This document shows, piece after piece, positions 34,801-46,959 of a stretch of 64,000 nt of DNA. The number at the start of each line of letters is the position of its first letter. Position 1 is the first letter of the stretch. The notes under the pieces are model-generated. The model did not search any database, was not told the origin of the DNA, and saw only the letters and a list, made by a program, of their open reading frames with translations. Location: positions 62,001-126,000 of the forward strand of contig JAVLUZ010000337.1 of the NCBI GenBank assembly GCA_036768485.1, read 5' to 3'. Position numbers and translations under genes: made by a program. This DNA is from Mermis nigrescens (lineage: Eukaryota; Nematoda; Enoplea; Mermithida; Mermithidae).

Positions 34801-34999
34801 TCTTAGTATTATGGATTATTAAGGATGTTAAAGGAGCGGAGTAGGAAAAAGCTACCTTTATATATGCGTTTTCTATCAATCACAATATGAAGCAAGTCAG
34901 CGTTGCAGCTTGCAAGCAATTTTCAAAAAGGATACATTTTAGATCATGTTTAAACAGTCTCATGAGAAGCATTCAAATTATGTGAAGAAGGCTACATTT

Positions 35000-35240
35000 T
35001 TCCAAAGGTCGCAGAATATATTTTGATCTCTTGCGTTGCTTAGAGAAAGTCAAATTTTTAATAGATTTTGCGACTTTAGGCATATGCATAGGTATCTTTA
35101 TCCTAGTACCCTCCCTTTGCATCCTTTTATTGGAGCATTTTTTGTTCCTAGCATCCTACTTTTAATTACCATGATTTGAGTAAAATCAATTGGTAAACAC
35201 ATACGGTACCAGGCCATAATAATGACAGCGGTCTATGAAC
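35000..35240 (-). repeat. Reverse copy of the 8.96-9.24 kb repeat
   Basis: Contains the reverse complement of the CTTTCTCTAAGCAAC and ATTATGGC..TACCGTATGTGTTTA blocks found near 9040-9230. Confidence 0.55.
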
Positions 35241-35289
35241 GCGGAAGGCAATATTGTTCTGAACATCAGTATTATCTTTTTCAAGCAGG

Positions 35290-37080
35290 CGACCTTACCT
35301 TACTAGAACCAATCAAACGTTTTCAGCATAAGCTTTACACGACTACTAAGTGTAAACAACACTTAAATATAAAATTCAGATTGTTAAATAGAACATTTCC
35401 AAAAAACTGAGCTACTGCTCGCTCTGAAATTCAGTTTAATTTTCAGTATAAACTTTAAGCAACTAATGTGTCTAAAGAAAACATCCAGTCAGATTCGTAA
35501 TCCTGACCTTACAAACCACATTTTGGACAAAATTCACACTTTGCAATGCTCCGGAAGTAAATTAAATTTGTAGTGTGAACTTTACAGATTACCAATAAAT
35601 GATTGGTGCAAACTTCACATAATTATTTGGTTTAGAGAAAACTAGCATAGATTTATAATTCTGACGTCACATAGAACATTTCAAAAAAAATTAGGCTTCT
35701 GCAATGCTCTGCAACTGAAATTAATTATCAGTGTAAACTTTACACAACTACTGGGCGTAAAAGAGATTTAATAGTCAGATTTGTAATCCTGACATTACGT
35801 TAACATTTTGAAGAAACTTTCATTTGTTACAATGTTCTCAAAGCAAAATGAATTTTTAGTGTTAACTTTGCAGTTCTACAATAAATCAATAGTGTAAACC
35901 TTACACAAGTATATAATGGTTGCAGAAATAACTCACAGTCATATTAATAATGCTGATGTTACGGAGAACTATTTACAAATTATTCACGTTTTGCAACGAT
36001 CTGGATTGGATATAAAATAAAGTTTTAGTGTAAACCATACAGATCAACAAAAAGAGTAGTGTAAACTTTACACAACAACTGGGTATAAGAAAACTAACAG
36101 TCAATTTCGTAATTATGATGTTACTAACAACATTTTGGAACAAAATTAAACTTCTGCAATGCGCAAGAACTGAAGTTAATTTACAGTGTACACTTCAGAC
36201 AACCGGGCGCGGATTTAAGGGGAAGGGCGGCCCCCCTCATTAGCCAAAAATATTTAGCGAGATAAAAAATTTATATGCAATTTGCAATGATTTTTGGCCG
36301 TCAGTGACCATAATTTCTCAAATTTTTCCCGGCGCGTAGATGATATCTATTAATGACATTTCTAAACTTTCTTGGCGACCTGGAAGCCATTTTCTTTCTA
36401 TATTTGCATAGTTTTCTTCCATTTTCAATCGAAAATTTCGATGTTTCGCATCAAATGCTATAAAAACAGGAAATAAAGCAGTAAATCATGCTTCAAGACG
36501 TCTATCCGCCTTAATTTCACAACTTTTCCGGCGCTACGCGCCAGATTTTTGTAAAAGTCAAAGAAATTCAATGAATTTCGCACAAAATTGTAAAAAATAT
36601 TGCGTCAAAAGTGATTTTATGTAAATGTATACAATGCAAAACACTGAAAAACGCTATTTTGCACGTCAATGGCAAATTTTCGGACCTATTTTTGACTGTT
36701 TTATGAAAAAGTTGGGATACCACCCCCTTTGGAAAATCCTAGATCCGCCACTGCAGACAACCACTGGGTGTAAAGATATTTATTAGTCAGATTTTTAATC
36801 CTGACATTATGAGAACATTTTTTTAAATTTCACGTTTTACAACGTTCTGGAAGCATAATTTATTTTTCGTGTAAATTTTGCAGTTTTGCAATAAATCAGT
36901 ATTGCAAACTTAACACAAGTAATGAATGCAGAGAATTCTAGCAGTTATATTCAAATTCTTAACGTTACAGACAAAACATTAAAAAATCACGTTTCAAAAT
37001 GCTCTGAAAGTAAAATTGAATTTTATCAGTTTAAAGTTTACACTTTAAGAGTCACCCAATATTTGGCGTAATTAAACGAG
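35290..37080. repeat. Degenerate tandem array, unit about 130-160 bp
   Basis: The phrase AGATTTGTAATCCTGAC recurs in diverged form near 35494, 35649, 35779, 35938, 36102 and 36789. Between copies come GCAATGCTC and AGTGTAAACTTTACAC. A hAT-C2 element splits the array. Confidence 0.65.
36204..36753 (-). mobile_element. hAT-C2 element in the tandem array, exact TSD
   Basis: CGGGCGCGGATTTAAGGGG to CTAGATCCGCCACTG, flanked by CAGACAAC at 36196-36203 and 36754-36761. Confidence 0.86.
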
Positions 37081-37084
37081 CTCA

Positions 37085-37845
37085 CGTGCACGCGTAATCC
37101 TCAATGTTTAGTACCTTTTATATCAACAATATGTTTAGTACATTTTATAAAATCAGTATCATTCCCCAACTCCCAACCCATATCGGGAACAAAAACGTCT
37201 TTTTTCGCATGGATGTTGGAAATTCACACCACCAAAAATAATTCAGCATAGAGTGTAAACAAATGCTACCAAGTGCGATGTGTTTCCATCGACTGTTATT
37301 TATTTTTAAGACATTCCTTACACCATTAGAAATAACTATGTATTCAGTTTAAAGAAACGCGCTAAGTGCGATTACTTTATAAAATGAAGTAAGTATTAAG
37401 ACTTACTTTATTTTATAATACTTCGTACTTCTAATTTATATCCGGCGCGGTTGACAAATTTAAAGAAGGTTAAAACGTGTTTTTTGCGACCACCTCGAAA
37501 GTATAAACTTTAAATAGCCGTCAACTTCATCCTGTAGCCCTTGAACCTTAGTACTTTTCAATAAATAAGTTTTTTGAAGACTTTCATACAAAAAATATGG
37601 TAGACATAAACAAGTCGAGAAATCGACCAAAAGGTGTCTTTTCAACCCCAGATTTTCGCTATCTTTACAATTCCACTCGTGAACTAATGCAAAATTTAAA
37701 AAAAAACAAAAAACTTATTCAGAAAATTCAGTCCTCTGCAATTCTATACCATTAAATTGTATAAGGCATTTATGCCGAGTTGTGTACAACCTGTGTAAAA
37801 AAACGTCAAAATTTCATATATAGTGCTTGTATGTAATTTTGTATG
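37085..37845. other. AT-rich sequence, no feature seen
   Basis: Short chance frames only. A TAAGACTTACTTTATTTTA palindromic stretch lies near 37390. Confidence 0.4.
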
Positions 37846-37846
37846 A

Positions 37847-38060
37847 TTAGCGAACTACACAATTTGCTAAGGCCGCGTTTTGGCAAAGCGTAGCACACCT
37901 ACCACCAGGAAGTCCTAAGCGGACTGCAGCAAAGCATATGCGCACTCCAGCAAAGCTTAGAGGACTGTAATGGACTGCAATAAAGCTACCGTAATAAAAC
38001 GCAAGTGGACCGCAGTCAAGCTCTGCAAACTTGTGGACACTGTACATAATTATCAACAAT
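37847..38060 (-). repeat. AGCAAAGCGGACTGCAG-type repeat (empty-site paralogue)
   Basis: Its reverse complement aligns with 40840-40906 joined directly to 45745-45860. It therefore preserves the pre-insertion state of the composite element at 40907-45744. Confidence 0.65.
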
Positions 38061-38801
38061 CATAGTTTCCCAAGGTCCAGAGTTGTAGGAGGGGTGAGAT
38101 TCCAAAATGGGGGACCAGCAAATTAAGTGGTGTTCATTATTAGCCGACACTGTTTTTCGTACGAGCTTCTTTGTGCACGTACGAAGATTTCTGGAAAAGT
38201 CATTGAATGAGCGAACAATTTTTTTGTAAATAATTAAATATACACATTTTTACATACTATCAGTGCGTGACCTGCGACCAGCATGCAGTCCTAAATGTGA
38301 TCATTCAGCCTGAATTTGGTTGATAAGTTCGGCGCGAAGCGCTGAAATTTTTATGACCTTTTGATGGAATTTACACATAAAACTCGACAGAGAAAGCTAA
38401 AATAAGTTGTACTGCTAAATCAGAAATATTACATAAATTGTACTATGCCGATTAAATCTTATGATAAGCACCACTACGCTTATAAATTCAATGCAACATC
38501 ACGATAAACTAGTCAATTTTATCTTTGCATGGCAAAAAAGTGCAAAGTTATTAAATAGTACTTATTTTCACATAAAATCTTTAAAAACAGTAGGAAAGGA
38601 GTATATATGAAAGATATTCGAATCAGCACAAAGATGATAAGATTACAGAAATCTTTATTTTGTGGGGTTTAATGTCCCTTCTAGAAGCTGAATACAGTAT
38701 ATTAGTGATATTCGGCGCAAAGGACGAAAATTTTTTCGGAATTTTTCATAAACATAATTTTAAAAACGTTAAAATTACTATCACTTGCTGCCCCCAGAAA
38801 G

Positions 38802-39975
38802 CAGTGTTTTTTGTACAAGGTATGTTTGTACATGTACAAAGATAACCCTAAAAGTCTTTGTACATTTTGTACACACAAATTTTTTAGTACTATAATATGA
38901 TACTGTAGCGATATTAGTGTGGTGAAAACAGAGATGTTCGACATAATTTATGAGTCTCTGAGGCACGGTTTTTTTTTGTACTCGGCAAAGATTTTTCCCG
39001 ATGTACAAAGACTTTTCGGGACCGTCTTTGTACATGTACAAAGATTTTTGGGAAGCCAAAAATTGCAAAAAAGGTCTAAAATTCGAAAAAATTTCGGCGC
39101 TTCGCGCCGAAATGAGTAATTGTGTGTTCTGTATATCTTCATAATGGCAGAAATTGCATTTCAAAAGTAAAAATGTCAAATTTTTCGGCGCTTCGCGCCG
39201 TTTTAAGACGATTCTTAGTGATTTTTGCCCTTAGAGACCCAGGAATTAGCTAAAACACACTACGAAAAGTCGAAGTACTCTGTTTTACCACACTAAAATC
39301 GCTGCTATACCATATTATAGTACCCAAAAATTTTGTGTATACAAAATGTACAAAGATTTTTAGGAAGACACAAACTGTAAAAAGATGTAAAATTCCCACA
39401 ATTTTCGGCGCTTCGCTCCGAAGTGATAAATTATTTGTCCTTTATATCTTTAAAATGACAGAATTTGCATTAAGAATGGAAAAATGTCAGCATTTTTCGG
39501 CGCTTCGCGCCGTTTTCAGATAATTTTTAGTAATTTTTGGCGTCAGAAACCCAGAAATTAGCTAAAATACATTACCAAAGATCGAAAACCCTGTTTTACC
39601 ACACTAAAATCGCTACTGTACTATATTATAGTACACAAAAATTTGCATGTACAAAATGTACAAAGACTTTTGGGGACCATCTTTGTACATGCACAAACGG
39701 ACCTTGTACAAAAAAAACACTGCTCTGAGGGCGAAAACCACTAATAATCGTCTACATTTCTCCTTTCGAAATGCAATTTCTGCCATTATAAATACCATCA
39801 CATCATCACTACCATCACACAATTACTCAGTTCAGCATGAAGCGCCTAAAATTTTTGCGAAGTTTAGACCTTTTTTACAATTGTTGACTTGCCAAAGATC
39901 GTTGTACATGCACAAAGACAGTCCCGAAAAGTCTCTGTACATCAAGAAAAATCTTCGCCGAATACAAAAACCGTG
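38802..39975 (+). mobile_element. Outer hAT-D element interrupted by another hAT-D
   Basis: CAGTGTTTTTTGTACAAGG to GCCGAATACAAAAACCGTG. Flanks are CCAGAAAG (38794-38801) and CCAGACAG (39976-39983). The inner copy is 38964-39722. Confidence 0.83.
38964..39722 (-). mobile_element. Full-length 759-bp hAT-D nested in hAT-D, exact TSD
   Basis: CACGGTTTTTTTTTGTACTC to GTACAAAAAAAACACTG, flanked by CTCTGAGG at 38956-38963 and 39723-39730. Its length matches the copies at 17146 and 40919. Confidence 0.9.
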
Positions 39976-40906
39976 CCAGACAGTATTTTGGCATTGTAAA
40001 AAAGATGGCTCTGAAAATGAATGCACGAGCAAAATCGATTTTTGGCAAAAACCTGCATTTTTTAGCCATTTTTGTGTGCCTTTTTTGCGATTTTCGGCCA
40101 AAATGATGGTCATTGCTTTGGCAATTCCCCACCAAAGGTTGGACGTCCACCTTATCCTCTCAAGTCAGAGAATTTTGACCCACTTCTCCCATTTTAGGCG
40201 AAAATTTAGCGCTTTTTGGCTATTTTTATATCGTTTTGACATTTTTGGCCAAAACTCAGAGCCCTTACCCCCATTCCCTAAAAATGGCCGAGAAACATAC
40301 ATGTAACAGGGGTTTGGGCGAATCCACACCCATGCTTGTACGCTACCACCCACCCCCAGTCAGAAAATTTTTGACCACCCTCCTCCCATTTTCAGCAAAA
40401 ACTTGCGCTTTTTAACTATTTTTGCCAGTTTTTGGCCTAAAATTAGAGTCGTTTACCCTCCCTTCTTCTGAAAATGGCCAGGGACCCCCTACCCAAAATT
40501 TCCAACCATTGCATGTACGCCGAGGACCCCCTCTTCAAAAATGCTGTTACATGCATGTTTTATACTGATAATTTGTCCAATTACTCTTGCTAACATCCAA
40601 AAATACTGGGTCACTTCGTGAAATTCTATTAGTTAAGCGCGTTTTTGCCACAGTAAAAATTAAATTGAAACAAAAATTCAAAAGATTTTTACCAGAAATC
40701 GTCTGTCAGTGACTTGAATCTTGGACCCTGAGGGAAGGGAGGTGTGGGCTATACTCGCCTCACCCCCCCCTACGGGAGTGTGTGGCAACAATCGATCTGA
40801 AAAACAGTTCTGCGTGACATATGTTAATATTTACATTGACGATAAGTTTGATAAGCTTGACTGCGGTCCGCATGCTTTTCATTATGGTCCGCATAAGCCT
40901 TACCAC

Positions 40907-41918
40907 CATAGGTGGGCAAAGTGTTTTTTTTTGTACAAGGTCCGTTTGTACATGTACAAAGATGGTCCCCAAAAGTCTTTGTACATTTTGTACATGCAAA
41001 TTTTTGTGTACTATACTATAGTACAGTAGCGATTTTAGTGTGGTTAAACAGGGTTTTCGATCTTTGGTAGTGTATTATAGCTAATTTCTGGGTTTCTGAC
41101 GACAAAAATACTAAAAATTATCTGAAAACGGCGCGAAGCGCCGAGAAATGTTGACATTTTTCCATTCTAAATGCAAATTCTGCCATTTTAAAGATATATA
41201 GGACAAATAATTTATCAGTTCGGAGCGAAGCGCCGATAATTGTGGGAATTTTACATCTTTTACAGTTTTTGTCTTCCTAAAAATCTTTGTACATTTTGTA
41301 CACACAAAATTTTTGGGCACTATAATATGGTATAGCAGCGACTTTAGTGTGGTAAAAACAGAGTTCTCCAACTTTTCATAGTGTGTTTTAGCTAATTTCT
41401 GGGTCTCTAAGGGTAAAAATCACTAAGAATCGTCTTAAAACGGCGCGAAGCGCCGAAAAATTTGACATTTTTACTTTTGAAATGCAATTTCTGCCATTAT
41501 AAAGATATATAGAACACACAATTACTCATTTCGGCGCGAAGCGCCGAAATTTCTCGAATTTTAGACCTTTTTTGCAATTTTTGTCTTCCCCAAAATCTTT
41601 GTACATGTACAAAGACGGTCCCGAAAAGTCTTTGTACATTGGGAAAAATCTTTGCCGAGTACAAAAAAAAAACCGTGGGTGGGCAGCACCGAAATTCTGG
41701 GGGGTGAAAAATTTCTGGGGGGAGGGGTGGAAAAATTTTCAAAGGTCAAAAAATGGTCTTAAAAGTGGTCATATGGCGAAAAAAACACCATTTTTGACGT
41801 TTCTCATCAAGCACTATCCAATGGCATCAAAAAATTGCTAAAAAAGCAAAAAAAAATTTCTGGGAGGGGTATTTCAACTTCTGGGGTTGCATACCCCCAA
41901 CCCCCACGCTCATGTGTG
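40907..41918 (+). mobile_element. Left hAT-A of the composite, split by hAT-D
   Basis: Eleven bases of the left end and the TSD copy precede the hAT-D insertion at 40919-41677. The rest of the element resumes at 41678. Confidence 0.83.
40919..41677 (+). mobile_element. Full-length 759-bp hAT-D, exact TSD
   Basis: AAGTGTTTTTTTTTGTACAA to the AACCGTG right end, flanked by GGTGGGCA at 40911-40918 and 41678-41685. It carries hairpins at 41129-41143 and two further sites. It looks nearly identical to 17146-17904 across most of its length. Confidence 0.9.
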
Positions 41919-42682
41919 ATCCAGACCCACGCAAATGAGTAGGAGACGAGACATACACTTATATATAGGAGAGGACCTAAATGGAAAAATTCCTGAGAAT
42001 TGATAAAATTTATATTTTTTGCTACATCAATTAATGCAGCTTTTACGCTACATTTTATGCCTATTTTTGAGGCTGAAGCTGACCCCTAAAACCACTATGC
42101 CATGCATATATGGATGGGATGCAAATCCTAAAAACACTCAAAACTACTGCAAATTGTTTCATGTTATTTTTGCAATTTTATGTCAGCTTTTGAAAATTTG
42201 TCATATCATATTTCTCTTTATGAAAGATGCAAAACAGATCACATTTGCAAAGGTTTAGCATATCCGATGTATTCGCTCATCCATATGGCTGCCTATTTCA
42301 TTTTTTACTGTAATTTTAGCAACTTTTAGCGATTAATGTTCTACTGAATTACCAACAGATGAAGCAAAATTAGTTGCACGTCACTTATTTATTTGTATTG
42401 TTGTGTACATGCTTTCTTCAAAGAGTAAATAATTAACTAACAACAAGACATGCATGAGGGGGCATCTCAGCAAGAAAAGTTCTAGATAAAACAAGGTGAA
42501 AAGTACATCCTTACCAGATAAATATTTTTAATGCTATTTTTTGGCTAAAAAATTCATTGACACCCCTAGATCAGTCACACTCTGTAAGAAACAACACTGT
42601 AAGACAGACCATGCTATTAGAGGCGGCGCGGTGGGAGCCCCCTACCCACACCCCTCCCTATCCTGACTGTTCCCTATACTCC

Positions 42683-42892
42683 AACGTTGCACCCTCAGCT
42701 TACCTCAGTGTGCAGATTTTTACGTCATTGCCTATGTTATAACACAACCTATCCTACAGTGTTGCCCTTCAGACTGCCTGCACCCATGCATTGGCTATAC
42801 TTTCAACATTGCTCCCTCAGCTTACCTCAGGGAGCAGATTTTTATGTCATTGCCTATGTTATAACACAGCCTATCCCACAGCGTTGCCCTGC
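42683..42892 (+). repeat. Diverged tandem duplication, offset 122 bp
   Basis: CCCTCAGCTTACCTCAG followed by GCAGATTTTTAYGTCATTGC occurs at about 42683-42770 and 42805-42892. The offset is not a multiple of three, so the duplication breaks any reading frame. Confidence 0.75.
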
Positions 42893-43524
42893 GCCATATC
42901 AATCCCAGTGTCCAGTAGATGTCAAAAGCTTTTCGGAATCAGTGGGTAAAGAAAGAAATTTGAAGGACTGCGCACCCATGTGTTTGTTCTTCATTTCTGA
43001 ATTTGCACATGCAGAGCCCTTAACTAACATTTCATCTTTTGCGGAACTATGGTTGACAACCGTTTCCCCCAGCAAAGAGGATCTTGTGGACACATATTGT
43101 CCAAAATTTCTCTTTGACGGATAAGAACCAAAGAACGCTGCCAAATTCCAAGCAGCGCTGAGAGACCCGAGTTGCTGTCAAGCAGTATCTAATTCAATTG
43201 CCTGTGACTCAATTTTTTGTGTATATATACCAGATGCATTAGACTTGCAGCATCCCAATTTTGAGATCACGCCATAGCTGAGGTCCAAACCATCACATTT
43301 GCATCAATACTCAACAATGTTGGTGAAGAAAAAATTTGTTCCATGCATCATTGACATCGCCTCATGTGCCTGTCAGTGCAATACACCAAACCCCATTTGT
43401 TTAAAGCTATGAAGCATAATTCAATGCAGTGCTCGTTTTGCTGAGCTCCAACAATGCATTGCAAAACTACTACATTTTGGGCTTTGATTCCGAACATGGC
43501 ATTGCCTATTTTCACATCTATGGC

Positions 43525-43757
43525 CACACATGGGCGTGGAGGGGGTATGCACCCCCAAAACTTGAAATACCCCCCAGAATTCAAATTTTGAAAAATTTTT
43601 TTTGTTTTTGCGATTTTTTTGATGCCATTGGATAGTGCCAAATGAGAAACGTCAAAAAATAGTGTTTTTTTCGCCATACAACCACTTTTAAGACCATTTT
43701 TCGACCTTTGAAAATTTTTTCACACCCACCCCAGAATTTTGGTGCTGCCCACCTATG
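43525..43757 (-). mobile_element. hAT-A MITE inside the coding-like block, 7/8 TSD
   Basis: CACACATGGGCGTGGAGG to GCCCACCTATG, flanked by TCTATGGC and ACTATGGC. Confidence 0.85.
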
Positions 43758-45480
43758 ACTATGGCCCATGAGTTGACAAAATTGTGCATTATTTGGTACC
43801 CAGAGATCACACCCCACTGTCGCACAATGTGTTTCACATTACGTTTTATGATACACTTTCATTAAACAAATTCTTCATGGCGGAAAATTGTGTCAGCGCC
43901 AGCAATCACAAGCTGAAATTGGTTGCTGCATTCTTCTTTGACATTGGAACCGAACCCATTGGCACAGCTTAATATTGGCCAGGCATGGAATATGCCATTG
44001 ACAGACTTAATGATTAATAACTAATAATTAATAATTAAGAATTAATAGCAAATTTAAAAACCTCGACCTGCTCAACTCAATTGATGTGTATATCTTGTTC
44101 AATTTGTACATGCCAAATACCAGAGAAATTTGTTTCAGCACACTGCCCAACAGTTTCACATTTGTCAGAGACAAATTTTTGGTTCAAGCAGTCACCCAAT
44201 CGACACAAGCATGCCCTATTTTGCCAACACAATAAGCGATTTTTGACGGCAATCTTAGAGGACATTCTGTCAATGTCTACACGTCCGCCCAAGCTATTTC
44301 AAGGCCCAATTTTGGAGTCTGCTGAGGCCGCTGCTAGCGCCTCGCTGGCTCAGCCTTTGGATGTACCAAACTTGTTGTTTGTCTTGCATGCTGCAACAAG
44401 TTTGCCCACCATTGTTCGATCAAATGATGATTCCATGCGAGCAAAGCATTGCACTTGATTACAATTATGCCGAAATCAAGTCACACCGCGTTCCATGATG
44501 CAACCCAGCCATTGCCTGGACGAATGTGTGAGCAAATTTGTCGCATGATATTAGCTGCATTTTGCGGTCCATCATATACGCCATTCCCGATCGAAGCTTT
44601 GCCCGAATTCCCGGAATCGACTAAACAAATCATCAATCCCATCACTTTCCATTGTGATATTCAAAGGATTTGCAAAGCCACCAATCCAGAATTGACTTTT
44701 CCAGCCCAACTTGGTCGACACAAATTGCACCAAATGTTGACTATACTTTCTGCAAAAGAAATTGCCTGAGGAATTGCAATGCATCCGCACAACCAGGGAG
44801 CAAAGATGCCGTGATGCCCAAGAAATGCAGAGAAAGCATCACACTTCTTTGCAGGGATCTTTGGGTCCTGTGGCAAAGATGAGGCATAACGTACTTAATC
44901 TTATGCTTCAAGTCCAAAGTAAAGCCCGTCAAACCCAAATGGCAATTGAACAAGCCAAGCAAGAAGCCACCCTGATGCCACTGTCATGTGTCAGAGTTAT
45001 GCATTGCACTGGTTTGCCCAAAGTTTTGTCCTATGTTTGCCGCACTGATCAAAATGTGCATTTGAAGTGTTTGTCTTGCTATCACAAAGCTATTTCCATT
45101 TTATGACAGTCATTGGAAACAAGAAGGTTTTAAACACATGCAACAAGCTTACAAAACAAAGCATGAACCTAGCAATGATGTGAAAGCCAGGGGATTGCTG
45201 CCTGACCTATGTCGGTGTCATCCGGGCAATTGCACCCAAAATCAGCCCCCACAACGTCTCACATCTCATGAACAGGACAATCACTTCTCAAACAGCCGAC
45301 CACAACAACGTCATACTCAGCTGTAGTCCAATGCACACAAACTAACTGTTTCATGTTCTACACTACCGCCACAGTTGTATTCACACCCAAATGATTATTT
45401 TAGAGGATTTTGCTGACCGCCAACACCGCCACAGTTCATTACAGGTTTGGCCAATCAGAAATCAATTCTGTGCCGTAAAC

Positions 45481-45744
45481 CATAGGTGGGCAGCACCAAA
45501 ATTCTAGGGGGTGAAAAAATTTCTGGGGGTGAAAAAATTTTCAAGGTCAAAAAATGGACTTAAAAGTGGTCATATGGCGAAAAAAACACCATTTTTTGAT
45601 GTTTCTCATCAAGCACTATCCAATGGCATCAAAAAATTGCTAAAAAGAAAAAAATTTTTCTGGGGGAAGGGTATTTTGATTCCTGGGGGTATTTCAACTT
45701 CTGGGGTGGGTGCATTCCCCCCAAACCCCCAACGCCCATGTGTG
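45481..45744 (+). mobile_element. Right hAT-A of the composite
   Basis: CATAGGTGGGCAGCACC to CACGCCCATGTGTG. The right flank CTTACCAC matches the left flank of the hAT-A that starts at 40907, not its own left flank. Confidence 0.85.
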
Positions 45745-46144
45745 CTTACCACAGTCTACTGCAGCCCACTTAAGCTTTGTTGAGGTCTGCGTATGCTTTG
45801 CAGCAGTCTGCTTAGGGTTTGCTAGTGTTATGTGTGTTACGTTTTGCTAAATCAAAGCCTAATCAAACTGCGTACTTCGCTAATCATGCGAAATTGATGG
45901 CGAACACTGCATGTTATAATGATAAATCAAAACTTATCACCTTCTTTACACAGTCGGTATTGAGTGTAACAAAAACAAAAAAGAGTGCAAAATCTTCTTT
46001 CATTATCTATTGATTTAAAAAACCACACTATTCCGAGATAGAGTATCCATAGAACGTTTGGCCGGTGACCACAGAAAATTGAGGTTTAAATTCCAATAGA
46101 AAGTGGAAAATATGAGGAAAGATTCAAAAACGAGAAAAAATCAA

Positions 46145-46230
46145 TCAACACGGCAATCAACCCTTCTACCAGCCAGTCAACCAACCGATTGGCCAACCAA
46201 TCAACCAACCAGCCAGTCAACTAACAAACC
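46145..46230. repeat. (CCAA)n-like microsatellite, left part
   Basis: CAACCAACC words. The tract continues at 46839-46955 beyond the hAT-C insertion. Confidence 0.8.
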
Positions 46231-46838
46231 CAGAGGCGGATTTAGGGGACGGGTGGCCGCCATCCCCACATTGGTCCAAAATAGTGCGCAAAATTTAGGA
46301 TTTTTGATCGATTTTCAGCGATTTCCAGGTTGAGCGGCTAATTTTTCCACCCAAGTCAGGGTTCCGCCCCAGTGTTTTTTTTGTACAAGGTCCGTTTGTA
46401 CATGTACAAAGATGGTCCCTAAAAGTCTTTGTACATTTTGTACACAAATTTTTGAGCACTATAATATGCACAGTAGCGATTTTAGTGTGGCAAAAACAGA
46501 GTCGTTCGTCCATTGGTTACGTATTTTAGCAACTTCTAGGTTTCTGAGGGCAAAAATCAGTATTAATTGTCTCAAAACGCAAAAAAATGGCATTTTTCCT
46601 TTCAAAATGCAATTTCTGAAATTATAAAGATATATAGAACACACAATTGCTCATTTCGGCGCGGAGCGCCGAGAATTTATGCGAATTTCGAACCTTTTTT
46701 GCAGTTTTTGTCTTCCAAAAAATCTTTGTACATGTACAAAGATGGTTCCCAAAAGTCTTTGTACATCGTGAAAAATCTTTGCTGAATACAAAAACCGTGT
46801 TCCACCCCCCCCTTAAGAAAATTCTGGATCCGCCACTG
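46231..46838 (-). mobile_element. hAT-C element with nested hAT-D, exact TSD
   Basis: CAGAGGCGGATTTAGGGGAC to CTGGATCCGCCACTG, flanked by AACAAACC at 46223-46230 and 46839-46846. Confidence 0.87.
46370..46799 (+). mobile_element. hAT-D element, short form, 7/8 TSD
   Basis: CAGTGTTTTTTTTGTACAAG to GCTGAATACAAAAACCGTG, flanked by TTCCGCCC and TTCCACCC. Confidence 0.84.
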
Positions 46839-46959
46839 AACAAACCAACCAACCAACCAACTTACAAACCAATCAATCAATCTGTAAACCAACCAGTAAG
46901 TCAACCAAGCAACAATTCAACCGACCGACCAATCGTCCAACCAACCATACCTAGACAGA

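Larger units (their letters stand above)
38062..40790 (+). repeat. Long repeat, copy 1 (paralogue of 48258-50270)
   Basis: It shares CATAGTTTCCCARGGTCCAG at the start, ATGCAGTCCTAAATGTGAT, a hairpin at 38330 and TTGATTTTTGGCAAAACCTG later on with the second copy. The two copies carry different insertions. Confidence 0.7.
42545..45475 (+). pseudogene. Decayed coding-like block of unknown origin
   Basis: I do not recognise this sequence. It is less AT-rich than its surroundings, and successive plus-strand frames stay open for 60-145 codons (42687-43124, 43784-43972, 44081-44458, 44449-44769, 44762-45106) with frame changes and stops between them. That pattern is expected of an old protein-coding region. 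The translations are rich in Cys, His and Pro, with no domain I can name. A hAT-A copy (43525-43757) interrupts it. It lies inside the composite insertion, so it may be remains of an autonomous element or captured cargo. Confidence 0.4.
40907..45744. mobile_element. 4.84-kb composite insertion bounded by two direct hAT-A copies, exact outer TSD
   Basis: The left hAT-A begins CATAGGTGGGCA at 40907 and ends CATGTGTG at 41918. The right hAT-A runs 45481-45744. Only the outer octamers match: CTTACCAC at 40899-40906 and 45745-45752. The inner flanks ATCCAGAC and CCGTAAAC match neither. Joining the outer flanks restores a repeat also present, uninterrupted, at 37847-38060 in reverse. The simplest reading is that the whole unit moved as one. 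Confidence 0.7.
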
